The notes under the pieces were generated by a model. That model was not told the DNA's origin. It did not search any database and worked only from the letters and a program-made list of their open reading frames with translations. A stretch of DNA of 64,000 nucleotides from Lachnospiraceae bacterium (GTDB taxonomy: Bacteria; Bacillota; Clostridia; Lachnospirales; Lachnospiraceae): NCBI GenBank assembly GCA_910575105.1, contig CAJTDK010000005.1, positions 1-64,000 of the forward strand. The letters run 5' to 3'. The position numbers were made by a program, and so were the translations under genes. Positions 8,342 to 16,102 of this stretch are shown piece by piece; within the stretch, counting starts at the first letter, position 1, and every line of letters begins with the position of its first letter.

Positions 8342-9334
8342 TTGTCCTGCAAAAATCAATTCTACGAAATCATCTATAATAAGATTATGAATATACTGTT
8401 CCAAATGGCAGGAGGAAAGACGCTCTTTCATTTCACGCCGGTCAAGACGGCATCCGGTCAGTAGGCTGCTTAGCTCAGAAATATCTGAATTTCCAAAAAA
8501 ATCTCCGTAGATGCTGATGGAAACAATCACATCTTTCTCCACGGTCAGCAGCGCTTCAACGGAACCGCAGTTTTCAAAACGCTTCTGCACCCTTGTGGTA
8601 AAGGCTGGAGATCTGCCGTAGTTCCAATCCCATGTGGCATACCGCTCTTCTTTGATCGACTGGATCTCGGTCAGGTCGGATTCGGTCAGCGTATACTTAT
8701 GGAGTGCCTCCGCTTTTGCGATCTGCGCTAAAAGACGTTGCTTAAAATCATCAAGAGTCACATCTTCAGGCAGATATTGACAGATGTTCGTGATCCGGCT
8801 GCTCACAGAGCTGACACCTTTGGAGATCAGCTTTTCCCGGCGGACGTTAAGCGCATTTTGTACGACAGTTAAATCGGAAGAAAACATAAGTGTCCCGTGA
8901 TGCATGACACGATGGTTTTTGATGTACTGCGAATTTCCGGAAAATTTTTTGCCGTCGATGGTGATGTCATTGCGGCCGGAGAGGGATGCGCTGATGCCGT
9001 AGGATGCCAACGTATCGATGATTGGCTGGCAGAATACGTGAAAATTAATTTGCTGCATACGATCCGCATCAATGATAAAAGTAAAATTGAGGTTGCCAAG
9101 ATCATGGTACACTGCGCCGCCTCCGGAGAGCCGGCGGACAACATGGATATGATGCTTTCTGACATAGTCCTGATTGATTTCCAGTGTGGTATTCTGGTTT
9201 TTGCCGATCACGATCGTGTTGGCGTTCTGCCAAAGCATAAAATATGATCTGGTGTTGTCGAGATGATCAAAAATATATTGTTCCAGTGCCAGATTCCATG
9301 AAGGATCCGTGCTCTTTGAATCTAAAAATTCCAC
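8339..9334 (-). CDS. lplA: Lipoate-protein ligase A
   Basis: Activates free lipoate (or octanoate) with ATP and attaches it to the lysine of lipoyl domains such as glycine cleavage H protein or 2-oxoacid dehydrogenase E2. 331 residues: catalytic ligase domain first, with RRLSGGGAVYHDLGNLNFTF and the lysine region YIKNHRVMHHGTLMF, then a C-terminal accessory domain (~245-331). Start is GTG 9334, preceded by AAAAAAAGGAGAC. It is monocistronic and faces tadA. Its lipoylated targets are not in this window. Confidence 0.94.
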   Translation of the reverse strand: MEFLDSKSTDPSWNLALEQYIFDHLDNTRSYFMLWQNANTIVIGKNQNTTLEINQDYVRKHHIHVVRRLSGGGAVYHDLGNLNFTFIIDADRMQQINFHVFCQPIIDTLASYGISASLSGRNDITIDGKKFSGNSQYIKNHRVMHHGTLMFSSDLTVVQNALNVRREKLISKGVSSVSSRITNICQYLPEDVTLDDFKQRLLAQIAKAEALHKYTLTESDLTEIQSIKEERYATWDWNYGRSPAFTTRVQKRFENCGSVEALLTVEKDVIVSISIYGDFFGNSDISELSSLLTGCRLDRREMKERLSSCHLEQYIHNLIIDDFVELIFAGQ

Positions 9335-9469
9335 AACTGTCTCCTTTTTTTGCTATGGTTTCTATACAGACTGGGGCTTCGTAATATTCAAAAGATAGAA
9401 ATATCTGGGAAAAATAGTGAAAAAATGAAAATAAACCTGCTATGTGAAGTAGGTCTCACGAAATTAATC

Positions 9470-9734
9470 TATGTGCGCTGCGCTTCGAACCCATATTCAC
9501 AGACGTTACCTTGGCAGTAAACTCAGCTCAGGCACCCTCACGGCACCCGGAAGGTTCTGCTTAGTGCTGCTTCGTTCCCGACCTGACACGGTTCACAGAT
9601 TCCCGTCGCGTAAGACCCGGGCCTCAACGCCACTTTCCAAGGGCAGCCCTGCAAATACAGGCCCTCTGCGCAACATCACCCCTGCTATAGCGGATTGCAG
9701 GTACAAGGTACCGCTAACACCCCGGCTGCACATT
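9470..9734 (-). ncRNA. ffs: Signal recognition particle RNA, large Gram-positive type (scRNA)
   Basis: About 265 nt on the minus strand. The domain IV core reads GTCAGGTCGGGAACGAAGCA, i.e. the Ffh-binding internal loop and GGAA tetraloop, at plus positions ~9566-9586. The Alu-domain 5' part (GCGGTACCTTGTACCTGCAA ... CCGCTATAGCAGGG) matches the Bacillus/Clostridium long form, and the ends pair (ATGTGC ... GCACAT). A near-consensus promoter sits just upstream. It scaffolds the SRP that targets membrane and secreted proteins. The 5' end is set by the promoter (~9735). The 3' end is approximate, since a short processed tail and a weak hairpin at ~9436-9453 follow. Confidence 0.95.
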
Positions 9735-9739
9735 TTCAT

Positions 9740-9768
9740 ATTTTACAGTATCTTGAGGGAAATGTCAA
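9740..9768 (-). promoter_or_regulatory. Promoter of SRP RNA
   Basis: On the minus strand: TTGACA (plus 9763-9768), 17-nt spacer, TAAAAT (plus 9740-9745), with the predicted RNA start 6-7 nt downstream. Strong hexamers fit an abundant stable RNA. The bases around the -35 match those at the thiC promoter. Confidence 0.85.
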
Positions 9769-9830
9769 TTGCCAGAGCAGGATAAAACAGAGCTATTTCG
9801 CAAAAAAGAATAACCATTTGCATAGATTTG

Positions 9831-9839
9831 TGGTATGAT
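9831..9839 (+). promoter_or_regulatory. Possible extended -10 promoter for the surface-protein gene
   Basis: TGGTATGAT is an extended -10 element (TGnTATnAT) without an evident -35, 113 nt before the start codon of the gene at 9952. Confidence 0.4.
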
Positions 9840-9951
9840 GGAAGCAGAGTTAAAGAAATATCATGGTTGCTGCGGTCACAGAATATGCGGTAACGGATCA
9901 TTAGTTCTGACAAAATAAGCAATGACTAAGAGATGAGAGGACTGGTTTGGG

Positions 9952-10821
9952 ATGAAAACGATAAAACGGGCAGCAGGATTAGCACTGATAGTACTGATAA
10001 GTGCGGCATCGGTGATGCCGGTGCAGGCATTCGGTCAAAGAACGTGGATGATCGGGTATGATGAGAACAAGAACGGGCCCGGGAAAAAAGAGCAGGGGGA
10101 CAATGGCTGGTATTTCATGTATACCGAGGAGGTCAATACAGACGGAACGCTCGACACCTCTAAGGTGAAGGAATGTGTCTGGGCCGATACAGGCTCCTGC
10201 TGGATGTGGTATGATTATGACGCAATGTGGGTGCCGGAAGCCTATGCGGCGGAAGGCTATGACTGCCTGGCGTCAAATTGCTGGTGGCGTATGGACGGCA
10301 ACGGGATTATGGATCCGAATGTGACGGAAGGGGCTGTGAGCAGCGTTATCGCATGGGAGGCGCCGGAATACGGTACATATAGCATTAACGTAGAGTATAC
10401 TGCCGGGAGTATGCCCTTTAACTTGTACGGGAAGGAGTATGAGGACGGCGACGGTCTGACCTTAAGCCTCTGTACAGACGAAAAAACGCTTGACAAAGTA
10501 TTCTGCGGCGTAGGGCCGGATACAGGGAGAAAGGTCATCGAGAACATGCCGGAAGGAAGCTTTAAGGAGGAGGTTACGCTCAGAGAGGGCGACAGGATAT
10601 ATATCAGCGCGGATCCGGGCGCCAATGGCGGGTCAGATATCGCCACGGTAAAAGCAGAGATTATCCAGGAGGACGGCGAGAACGTCCAGTCCTTCTTCCT
10701 GACGATGCTGGCGGGAGGGATCGCCGTCATCGCCTTTTCACTTGCACTGGTGGTCATTATCATTTTCAAACAGAGAAATGCAGACCTGGATTATGCAGAG
10801 GAAGATGAGGAGGAAGAATAG
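9952..10821 (+). CDS. Secreted, C-terminally membrane-anchored protein of unknown function
   Basis: 289 residues. A clear signal peptide (MKTIKRAAGLALIVLISAAS, cleavage near VQA-FG), a ~210-residue extracellular part rich in Trp, Tyr, Asp and Gly, one transmembrane helix (~243-265, FFLTMLAGGIAVIAF) and an acidic cytosolic tail (EEDEEEE). The topology is type I. There is no LPXTG motif or lipobox. The outer segment with SVIAWEAPEYGTYSINVEY and VTLREGDRIYISADPG looks like a beta-sandwich, possibly ligand- or carbohydrate-binding, but no family is recognised. It is a single gene between divergent SRP RNA and convergent thiC. Confidence 0.75.
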   Translation: MKTIKRAAGLALIVLISAASVMPVQAFGQRTWMIGYDENKNGPGKKEQGDNGWYFMYTEEVNTDGTLDTSKVKECVWADTGSCWMWYDYDAMWVPEAYAAEGYDCLASNCWWRMDGNGIMDPNVTEGAVSSVIAWEAPEYGTYSINVEYTAGSMPFNLYGKEYEDGDGLTLSLCTDEKTLDKVFCGVGPDTGRKVIENMPEGSFKEEVTLREGDRIYISADPGANGGSDIATVKAEIIQEDGENVQSFFLTMLAGGIAVIAFSLALVVIIIFKQRNADLDYAEEDEEEE

Positions 10822-10846
10822 CGGACCGGACGATTTCAGGGTATAA

Positions 10847-12157
10847 CTACAGGATATCGATATATTCTCCGGCCAGAGCCTTGTTCATGCTGCGTACTGC
10901 GCAGAATTTCCCGCACATGCTGCATGTATCGCTGTGGTCTTCTTCGGGGCTGCGGCTGTCACGGATAGCCTTGGCGGTATCAGGATCAAGGGCGCACGCA
11001 AACTGTGCTTCCCAGTCAAGATTCCTTCTCGCTTCCGCCATGCGGTCATCCTGCTCTCTGGCGCCGGGTATGCCCTTGGCGATATCCGCCGCGTGGGCAG
11101 CGATCTTGGAAGCGATGATGCCTTGCTTGACATCCTCTACATTGGGAAGGGCGAGATGCTCCGCCGGAGTCACGTAGCACAGGAAGGCCGCGCCGTTCAT
11201 GGCGGCAACTGCACCGCCGATCGCGCCAGTGATATGGTCGTATCCCGGAGCGATGTCAGTGACCAAAGGACCCAGCACGTAGAAAGGAGCGCCCATGCAC
11301 AGCGACTGCTGCACCTTCATGTTGGCGGCTACCTGGTCAAGAGGCACATGTCCCGGTCCTTCTACCATTACCTGGACGTTGTGCGCCCACGCCCGTTTTG
11401 TCAGCTCGCCTAGGCGCACCAGCTCTTCGATCTGGCATACGTCAGTGGCGTCGGCAAGGCAGCCCGGGCGGCAGGCATCCCCTAAAGAGACAGTCACGTC
11501 ATATTCTTCGCAGATATCAAGTATCTCGTCGTAATATTCATAAAACGGGTTCTCTTCCCCCGTCATGCTCATCCAGGCGAATACAAGGCTTCCCCCGCGG
11601 CTTACGATGTTCATTTTCCGCTTATGCTTCCGGATCTGTTCGATGGTCTTTCGCGTGATCCCGCAGTGCAGCGTTACAAAATCCACACCGTCCTCGGCAT
11701 GCATACGGATGACGTCGATAAAATCTTTGGCTGATAATGTGGCCAGATCCCGCTGGTAATGGATGACGCTGTCGTAGACCGGCACCGTGCCGATCATGGC
11801 GGGACATTCCCTTGTAAGCTTCTGGCGGAACGGCTGTGTGTTCCCGTGGCTTGAGAGATCCATGATGGCTTCCGCGCCTAAGTCCACCGCACGCATTACC
11901 TTTTCCAGCTCAATATCATAGTCCTTGCAGTCTCTGGATACGCCCAGATTAACGTTGATTTTGGTGCGCAGCATACTGCCGACGCCTTCCGGGTTTAAAC
12001 AGGTATGGTTCTTGTTTGCACAGATCGCGACTTTGCCTTCTGCGACCAGCTTAAGCATCGTCTCGGCAGGCATGCGCTCTTTTTTTGCAACCGTCTCGAT
12101 CTCTGGCGTGACGATCCCTTTTTTTGCCGCGTCCATCTGTGTCGTGTAATTTCGCAT
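10847..12157 (-). CDS. thiC: Phosphomethylpyrimidine synthase
   Basis: Radical-SAM-type enzyme converting aminoimidazole ribotide to HMP phosphate, the pyrimidine half of thiamine. 436 residues, the shorter Clostridia form without the N-terminal extension of E. coli ThiC. C-terminal iron-sulfur motif is CSMCGKFC, i.e. CX2CX3C in this sequence. [26 protein letters not shown] and [13 protein letters not shown] are ThiC signatures. ATG is preceded by AAAAAAGGAGGA. It is controlled by the TPP riboswitch and terminator at 12201-12336 and a near-perfect promoter. No other thi biosynthetic genes are adjacent. Confidence 0.97.
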   Translation of the reverse strand: MRNYTTQMDAAKKGIVTPEIETVAKKERMPAETMLKLVAEGKVAICANKNHTCLNPEGVGSMLRTKINVNLGVSRDCKDYDIELEKVMRAVDLGAEAIMDLSSHGNTQPFRQKLTRECPAMIGTVPVYDSVIHYQRDLATLSAKDFIDVIRMHAEDGVDFVTLHCGITRKTIEQIRKHKRKMNIVSRGGSLVFAWMSMTGEENPFYEYYDEILDICEEYDVTVSLGDACRPGCLADATDVCQIEELVRLGELTKRAWAHNVQVMVEGPGHVPLDQVAANMKVQQSLCMGAPFYVLGPLVTDIAPGYDHITGAIGGAVAAMNGAAFLCYVTPAEHLALPNVEDVKQGIIASKIAAHAADIAKGIPGAREQDDRMAEARRNLDWEAQFACALDPDTAKAIRDSRSPEEDHSDTCSMCGKFCAVRSMNKALAGEYIDIL

Positions 12158-12200
12158 AGCTAATCCTCCTTTTTTGCCGGGGAAGGGGAGTTTCTACACA

Positions 12201-12229
12201 TAGAAAAAGAGATACGCGGGGCATCTCTT
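12201..12229 (-). terminator. Riboswitch-controlled intrinsic terminator upstream of thiC
   Basis: On the minus strand AAGAGATGC pairs with GTATCTCTT around a CCCGC loop, followed by TTTTTCT. It lies between the TPP aptamer and the thiC start codon, so ligand binding should favour termination. Confidence 0.85.
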
Positions 12230-12251
12230 ATCACATCCATAGATCAAGTAT

Positions 12252-12336
12252 TCCTCCCTACGTTGGCATTATCCAAATCAGGTTATGGGTCGAAGCAGAT
12301 AAGCTTCCTCTCAGCCGGCTCAGACCAGCTCCCCGG
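12252..12336 (-). promoter_or_regulatory. TPP riboswitch aptamer (thiC leader)
   Basis: Minus strand shows the THI-box signatures: GGGGAGC at the 5' side, CTGAGAGG (pyrimidine-sensing arm), GACCCATAACCTGATTTGG and GATAATGCCAACGTAGGGAG. P3 is GAAGCTTATCTGCTTC. It binds thiamine pyrophosphate; with the following terminator it forms a transcriptional OFF switch. Confidence 0.96.
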
Positions 12337-12354
12337 TATTATATGTACAAGGTG

Positions 12355-12383
12355 ATTATAGCCTGAAAACAGAGGATTGTCAA
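12355..12383 (-). promoter_or_regulatory. Promoter of riboswitch-thiC transcript
   Basis: Minus strand TTGACA (plus 12378-12383), 17-nt spacer, TATAAT (plus 12355-12360): a fully consensus sigma-A promoter about 10 nt before the riboswitch. Confidence 0.9.
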
Positions 12384-12452
12384 TTGCCAGAGAGGGTGGG
12401 AGCCTGTTATACTGATGCGCTGCTATTCACGGCTCAGGAGCCGCTTATAGCA

Positions 12453-12538
12453 ACGATTCGTGGCAGCATTCCGAGTTTTGCTGCGCAAAAGCCGCCCCTA
12501 CTTCTGCATCATGTTCTTACGGAATGCGCAGCCAGTGC
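12453..12538 (+). repeat. Dispersed intergenic repeat, type A, copy 1
   Basis: About 86 nt beginning CGATTCGTGGCAGCATTCCG and ending ACGGAATGCGCAGCCAGTGC. It matches positions 58604-58692 with only a handful of substitutions. Internal inverted repeats GCATTCCG/CGGAATGC and TTTTGC/GCAAAA allow a hairpin. The segment at 12536-12557 (TGCGCTGC...TTCACGG) also partly repeats 12416-12435. Confidence 0.8.
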
Positions 12539-12583
12539 GCTGCAATTATTGTTCACGGATATAAAGAGAGGATATGTTGACGA

Positions 12584-14293
12584 ATGAAGATTTTACTTGT
12601 TGCCATCAATGCCAAATATATACATGCTAATCTTGCGGTACATACGCTGCGTGCCTATGCCAGACAGCACGTGCGCAGAGAGGATATAGAGATCGAAACT
12701 GCAGAATATACCATCAACCAGCAAAAGGATGATATTCTCAGAGATATCTACGAGAAAGAAGCAGATATGGTATGCTTTTCCTGCTATATCTGGAATCGGG
12801 CTTATGTGGTGTCTCTTGTGCGCGAGCTTGGGAAGCTCTGCCCGGATACGCTGCTCTGGCTCGGCGGCCCGGAGGTATCCTACGATGCCAGGGATGTCCT
12901 TTTCAGGCTCACGGAAGTGAAGGGTGTGATGCGGGGCGAAGGCGAGTGTACATTTGCTGAATTGTGCGAGGGCAGGCCGCTTAAGGAGATCGCAGGCATA
13001 ACCTTCCGGCAGGAGGATGGGGTGATCTGCGAAAATGAATGGCGCGCGCCTATGGATCTTGACGAGGTGCCCTTTATCTATCAGGATCTTGATCCGTTCA
13101 GGAATAAGATCATTTACTATGAGTCGGGCAGAGGGTGTCCCTTCTCCTGCAGCTACTGCCTGTCGTCAGTAGATAAGAGGCTGAGATTCAGGAGTCTTTC
13201 TCTTGTGAAAAAGGAGCTTGGCTTTTTCCTGAAACAGAAGGTACCCCAGATAAAGTTCGTTGACCGTACTTTCAACTGCAGTCACAGTCATGCGGCAGAG
13301 ATCTGGAGGTTCCTTCTAGAGCATGACAACAACACGACGAATTTCCATTTTGAAATATCGGCGGATCTATTGAATGAAGAGGAGCTGGAGCTGATCAGAG
13401 CCATGCGTCCAGGGCTGATCCAACTGGAGATCGGCGTGCAGTCCACCAATGAGCGGACCATAAAGGAGATCAGGCGGACGATGGATATGGCGAAGCTTAC
13501 ACGCACGGTAGCGGCTCTGCGGGATTGGGGGAATGTCCATCAGCATTTAGACCTTATCGCAGGGCTGCCCTATGAGGATATGGGAAGCTTTTCGCGCTCT
13601 TTCGATGAGGTATACCGCTTAAAGCCCCATCAGCTCCAGTTGGGATTCCTGAAAGTCTTAAAGGGCTCTTATCTGGAAGAAAAAAAGGAGGATTACGGGC
13701 TGGCCTGCAAGAGTGAGCCGCCTTATGAAGTGCTGTATACAAGATGGCTTTCTTACAAAGACATCATAAAGCTTAAGGGGATCGAGGAAATGGTCGAAGT
13801 ATATTATAACAGCAGACAGTTTACACATACGCTGCCGGAAGTAGAGCGAGTATTCGCTTCGCCGTTCCGTATGTACGGAAAGCTGTGGGAGTATTACCGG
13901 GAGAAGGGGCTTGACGGTATACAGCATAAGCGGAGTAAAAGATATGAGATCCTGCTTGATTTTGTAAGATGTGTCTGCAGGCGGCCGGAGGGAGAGCTTT
14001 GGTCAGAGCGGGTACGGGAGCTTCTGGTCTACGATTATTATCTGCGGGAGAATGCAAAGACCCGGCCGGCCTTTGCGAAAGAGAATCCGCTGGGAAAGGA
14101 AAAGGCGCGGCAGTTTTACGAGGAAGAGGAAAAAAGCCGCGTATATCTTCCCGGATACGAGTCCTATGACAAAAACCAGATGCGCAAGATGACCCATCTG
14201 GAATATTTCCCGGCGCTGAAAAAGACGGTGCTTTTTGACTACATGCACAGGAATCCGGTCGGCCATGAGGCACGCACCTGTGAATGGCGGTAA
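12584..14293 (+). CDS. B12-binding-domain radical SAM protein with C-terminal DUF4080
   Basis: 569 residues. Residues ~1-140 form a cobalamin-binding-like Rossmann domain (MKILLVAINAKYIHANLAVH ... FSCYIWNRAYV ... LWLGGPEVS). The radical-SAM core follows with C185-x3-C189-x2-C192 (SGRGCPFSCSYCLSS), then KFVDRTFN, IGVQSTNERT and GLPYED. Residues ~370-560 match the DUF4080 tail seen in Firmicutes homologues. The family is thought to methylate or otherwise modify an unactivated carbon, but the substrate is unknown. ATG 12584 is preceded by GAGAGGATATGTTGACGA. The gene stands alone, so context gives no substrate clue. Confidence 0.88.
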   Translation: MKILLVAINAKYIHANLAVHTLRAYARQHVRREDIEIETAEYTINQQKDDILRDIYEKEADMVCFSCYIWNRAYVVSLVRELGKLCPDTLLWLGGPEVSYDARDVLFRLTEVKGVMRGEGECTFAELCEGRPLKEIAGITFRQEDGVICENEWRAPMDLDEVPFIYQDLDPFRNKIIYYESGRGCPFSCSYCLSSVDKRLRFRSLSLVKKELGFFLKQKVPQIKFVDRTFNCSHSHAAEIWRFLLEHDNNTTNFHFEISADLLNEEELELIRAMRPGLIQLEIGVQSTNERTIKEIRRTMDMAKLTRTVAALRDWGNVHQHLDLIAGLPYEDMGSFSRSFDEVYRLKPHQLQLGFLKVLKGSYLEEKKEDYGLACKSEPPYEVLYTRWLSYKDIIKLKGIEEMVEVYYNSRQFTHTLPEVERVFASPFRMYGKLWEYYREKGLDGIQHKRSKRYEILLDFVRCVCRRPEGELWSERVRELLVYDYYLRENAKTRPAFAKENPLGKEKARQFYEEEEKSRVYLPGYESYDKNQMRKMTHLEYFPALKKTVLFDYMHRNPVGHEARTCEWR

Positions 14294-14333
14294 CACTTTG
14301 TAATATCTGTAAAATAATGTTAAAAAAGTTATC

Positions 14334-14362
14334 TTGTAAAGAGCAGATAAAAGGGATAAAAT
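14334..14362 (+). promoter_or_regulatory. Promoter for the small peptide and vanW operon
   Basis: TTGTAA (14334-14339), 17-nt spacer, TAAAAT (14357-14362), ending 33 nt before the ATG of the 33-residue ORF. Confidence 0.65.
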
Positions 14363-14395
14363 GATAAATATATTTTTTGGAAGAAGGTAAAGAAG

Positions 14396-14497
14396 ATGAA
14401 TTTTAACAATAAAAAGACGAGAAGAATCGTAGCGATCGTTGTTATGGCCGTTATCGTAGCGATGGTTGCGACGTCGATCCTGCCGGTCTTAGGGTAA
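14396..14497 (+). CDS. Small single-span membrane peptide (33 aa)
   Basis: Encodes MNFNNKKTRR, then a hydrophobic stretch IVAIVVMAVIVAMVATSIL, and ends PVLG. The layout is a short basic cytosolic head, one membrane helix and a four-residue outside end. AAGAAGGTAAAGAAG precedes the ATG, and a good promoter lies 33 nt upstream. The gene starts a transcript that continues into the VanW gene 64 nt later. DUF4044-like short membrane peptides are similar in layout, but I cannot assign the family. The basic head plus one helix suggests a membrane-associated regulator or structural microprotein (inference). Confidence 0.65.
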   Translation: MNFNNKKTRRIVAIVVMAVIVAMVATSILPVLG

Positions 14498-14561
14498 GGC
14501 GGCAGAGGGATGAGGCGTCCCCCAGGGTGCGAACAGTAACGGATAAGGACTGACAGAAGGA

Positions 14562-16094
14562 ATGAGAAGGAATATGGAACAGCGGAGGTATAAGCACAGT
14601 TCCAGAAAAAGAAGGAGCAGAAGAAGGAGAATCCAGAGACGGAGAAGAATGCAGGTTCTTTTTGGTCTCCTGTTGTTTTGCTCTATTCTGGTTCTGAGCG
14701 TTTCGTATGTGTGCCTGCACAGTTTTGTGTCGAAGTATCCGGCGGACAAGATCTGTAAAAATATTTTTATCGGTTCTGCCGATATTTCCGGGATGACAGT
14801 GAAGGAAGCGGAAGCAGAGATGGATAAGCTTCTGGAATCTGGCAGACAGGCGACGGTGACGCTGCAGGTAGGCAAGCAGGAGGAAGCGGCATCGTTAGAA
14901 GAGCTTGGACTTGGGTACAGGGATATAAAAAAGCAGGTGAAGGCAGCGTTTGTCTACGGCAAGGCGGGAAGCCTGTGGCAGAGATTCTGGCAGCTTAGGG
15001 AGCTTTCCAGGGAAAAGAAGGTATTTAAGGAGAATTATACATTAAGCAAGAAGCAGGTAAAAAAGCTTCTGGAAGAGCGCGTCGTCCCACTGACGGATCA
15101 TGCGCAGAATGCGTCTATAGAAAGAAAGGGCGGCAAGTTTGTGATCACCGGGGAAAAGCAGGGCAAGACGGTGGATATCGATAAATCTGCCGCTGCGATC
15201 TTAGCGCATCTGAACGGCGGCTGGAATCAGAAGGATTTTGCGCTTGAGATGGTGCAGAAGGAGGAAAAACCGACGGTGAAGTCAGACGATCTCAAGACGG
15301 TTAAGGATGAGATGGGCTCTTATTCCACAGATGCCGGAGGCGGCGAGCGCCTTCAGAATCTGAAGACGGGAGTGGAGAAGCTTGACGGCACGGTGCTTGC
15401 CCCGGGAGAGGAGATCTCTGTTTATGATGTGACGGCTCCTTATGACAAAGAGCACGGCTATGTGGCGGCAGGCTCCTACGAGAATGGCAAGGTTGTGGAG
15501 ACTTACGGCGGAGGCATCTGTCAGGTTTCTACGACACTTTACAATGCGGTGCTCTATGCCGAGCTTGAGGTTACCGAGCGGTATCCCCACTCTATGCTGG
15601 TGACGTATATCGACCCGTCAAGGGATGCGGCCATCGCCGGGGATGTAAAGGATTTTAAATTCAAAAACAGTTATGATACGCCGGTATATATCGAGGGTGG
15701 AATTGACGGAGACGGTCAGCTTAAGTTCACCATCTACGGGAAGGATACGCGAAAGAAGGGACGAACCGTGGAGTATGAAAGCGAAGTCACGGCCACGGAG
15801 GAATACGGCCGGACTTATAAGGAGGACCGGGATGCGCCGCTGGGCTCCATGAAGTATGAAGGAAGCCCGCATACGGGAAAGACTGCCAGATTGTGGAAGA
15901 TTGTCAAGCAGGACGGCAAAGAGGTGAGCCGCGACGTGATCAACAACAGTACATACAGCAAGTCTAATGAGATCATCATGGTCGGGACTGCCTGTGATAA
16001 TGGGACGGCTTCGGGGATTGTAAGCGGCGCCATAGCTACGCAGGACGGCGAAAAGATCAATGCGGCGATCAGTAAGGCAAGAGCGATGGAGTAG
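14562..16094 (+). CDS. VanW family protein with peptidoglycan-binding-like domain
   Basis: 510 residues. A very basic cytosolic head (Arg/Lys-rich, ~1-30), a signal-anchor helix (~31-54, QVLFGLLLFCSILVLSV), a PG_binding_4-like extracellular region (~60-255) and a VanW domain (~262-395) with PGEEISVYDVTAPY, YGGGICQVSTTLYNAVL and RYPHSMLVTYIDPSRDA. The C-terminal ~110 residues are beta-rich. VanW proteins occur in vancomycin clusters but are widespread in Clostridia, where their cell-wall role is undefined; no van resistance genes are nearby. Start ATG 14562 or ATG 14574; both have imperfect AGAAGG spacing. Confidence 0.88.
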   Translation: MRRNMEQRRYKHSSRKRRSRRRRIQRRRRMQVLFGLLLFCSILVLSVSYVCLHSFVSKYPADKICKNIFIGSADISGMTVKEAEAEMDKLLESGRQATVTLQVGKQEEAASLEELGLGYRDIKKQVKAAFVYGKAGSLWQRFWQLRELSREKKVFKENYTLSKKQVKKLLEERVVPLTDHAQNASIERKGGKFVITGEKQGKTVDIDKSAAAILAHLNGGWNQKDFALEMVQKEEKPTVKSDDLKTVKDEMGSYSTDAGGGERLQNLKTGVEKLDGTVLAPGEEISVYDVTAPYDKEHGYVAAGSYENGKVVETYGGGICQVSTTLYNAVLYAELEVTERYPHSMLVTYIDPSRDAAIAGDVKDFKFKNSYDTPVYIEGGIDGDGQLKFTIYGKDTRKKGRTVEYESEVTATEEYGRTYKEDRDAPLGSMKYEGSPHTGKTARLWKIVKQDGKEVSRDVINNSTYSKSNEIIMVGTACDNGTASGIVSGAIATQDGEKINAAISKARAME

Positions 16095-16102
16095 AGGAAA
16101 AG

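Noticed and set aside
9471-9785. Plus-strand open frame of about 104 codons
   Set aside because: It lies across the SRP RNA gene on the opposite strand and its promoter; composition reflects RNA structure.
12384-12587. Plus-strand open frame of about 67 codons before the radical SAM gene
   Set aside because: It covers the type A repeat and has no convincing ribosome-binding site; the same repeat at 58604 is not open in the same way.
14562-16094. VanW as a sign of vancomycin resistance
   Set aside because: No vanH, vanA/B, vanX, vanR or vanS nearby; VanW domains are common in Clostridia without resistance.
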